From 'Cynodon dactylon' phytoplasma (lineage in GTDB: Bacteria; Bacillota_I; Bacilli_A; Acholeplasmatales; Acholeplasmataceae), in contig NZ_VWOH01000001.1 of the NCBI RefSeq assembly GCF_009268075.1, positions 136,362 through 200,361 on the forward strand: a stretch of 64,000 bases of DNA. The letters are read 5' to 3'. A program made the position numbers and the translations under genes. Of this stretch, positions 63,546 to 64,000 are shown in pieces (the first letter of the stretch is position 1; the number at the start of each line of letters is the position of its first letter). The notes below the pieces were generated by a model, which searched no databases, was not told where the DNA came from, and worked only from the letters and a program-made list of their open reading frames with translations.

Positions 63546-64000
63546 ATTTTATATCCTTTATATTATTTTTTTTATCTCTTTTATATTTTTAACTATATTA
63601 TATACTTGTTTGTTGTTTTATATTATTTTTTTTTATTATTTTTTTGTATAAAAAAATATCGAAATATACAAAAAATAAAGTATATTTTTTTTATTTAATA
63701 TTTTTTTTAATATTTTATTTAATATTTATTTAATATTTTATTGAATAATCAATATTAAAATTATTTTTGTAAATTTGTTTTTTTTAATTTTTTTTAAGTT
63801 TTTTGTGTCATAATAAGTATAGAAAGTGAAATATATTATTATATTTTTTTGTTACAAAAAAATAAAAAATAAAAAAAAGATAAAATAGAGTCATATAAAT
63901 TTTTCGTTAACGATTATAGTATATAACTCTTCTTTTTTTTGTTTTTATTATATTTCATTTTTTTAAAAATAAAAAAAAAACTATTTAATTATTGCTCCAA
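63546..64000. other. Gene-free end of the window upstream of acpP
   Basis: About 455 bases of A/T-rich DNA. TATAAT on the minus strand (63597-63602) is a possible acpP -10 without a clear -35. The large palindrome at 63887-63930 lies in it. No frame or RNA gene seen. Confidence 0.6.
63887..63930. promoter_or_regulatory. 44-bp imperfect palindrome, operator or bidirectional terminator
   Basis: AGAGTCATATA (63887-63897) and TATATAACTCT (63920-63930) are inverted arms with one mismatch, and TCGTTAACGA (63904-63913) is a perfect palindrome with the same centre. Sixteen of 22 paired positions match. T-rich runs leave it in both directions. Confidence 0.5.

Overview
The window looks like chromosomal DNA of a phytoplasma ('Candidatus Phytoplasma', plant-pathogenic Mollicutes). 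The DNA is visibly extremely AT-rich and intergenic spacers are almost pure A/T. Genes stop at UGA as well as UAA/UAG (ileS ends in TGA), which argues against the Mycoplasma/Spiroplasma code. Core genes follow Bacillus/Acholeplasma-like order (rpsF-ssb-rpsR-gdpP-rplI-dnaB; dnaA-dnaN; rny-ymdB). The left edge carries part of a repeat protein of the phytoplasma DUF2963 type. No insertion sequence, prophage, potential mobile unit, CRISPR array or rRNA was seen; there is one tRNA (Cys). The species cannot be named from this window.

Layout. 1-925 (-): partial anchored repeat protein. 1066-6647 (-): pyruvate dehydrogenase operon pdhA-pdhB-lipoyl protein-E2 core-lpdA, then tatD, behind a good sigma70-type promoter at 6903-6931. 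7047-9712 (-): methionine-type ABC importer (metN, metQ, metI). 9899-11528 (-): ruvB and a frameshifted ruvA. 11767-18459 (+): giant coiled-coil protein, XRE-cupin regulator, tpiA, pcrA/uvrD. 18460-19499: large gene-free gap. 19500-28105 (+): rny, ymdB, miaA, efp, der, gpsA, HU, a small protein, rpmG, tRNA-Cys, an anchored orphan. 28304-35313 (-): anchored orphan, P1B-type ATPase, tandem SpoVG protein, rsmA, HD phosphohydrolase, pduL. 35752-42499 (+): ychF, ileS, yitT, xer recombinase, holA. 42467-49288 (-): rpsF, ssb, rpsR, gdpP fused to rplI, dnaB, prfA, tsaC. 49716-55219 (-): anchored coiled-coil orphan, trpS, membrane protein, dnaN, dnaA. 55409-63545 (-): nrdI-nrdE fusion, pgi, MATE transporter, pfkA, fba, acpP.

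Together the genes give much of upper glycolysis (pgi, pfkA, fba, tpiA), pyruvate oxidation to acetyl-CoA (PDH) and conversion to acetyl phosphate (PduL), plus glycerol-3-phosphate interconversion (gpsA). They also give replication initiation, clamp, clamp loader and helicase, and a set of translation factors.

No complete undescribed system is obvious. The most unusual points are several gene rearrangements (NrdI-NrdE fusion, GdpP-L9 fusion, split PDH E2, tandem SpoVG with charged insertions), a one-base homopolymer frameshift in ruvA, phased 21-bp iterons with an inverted copy near dnaA, a DnaA with an altered box-recognition motif, and a roughly 1010-residue orphan coiled-coil protein next to a small regulator.
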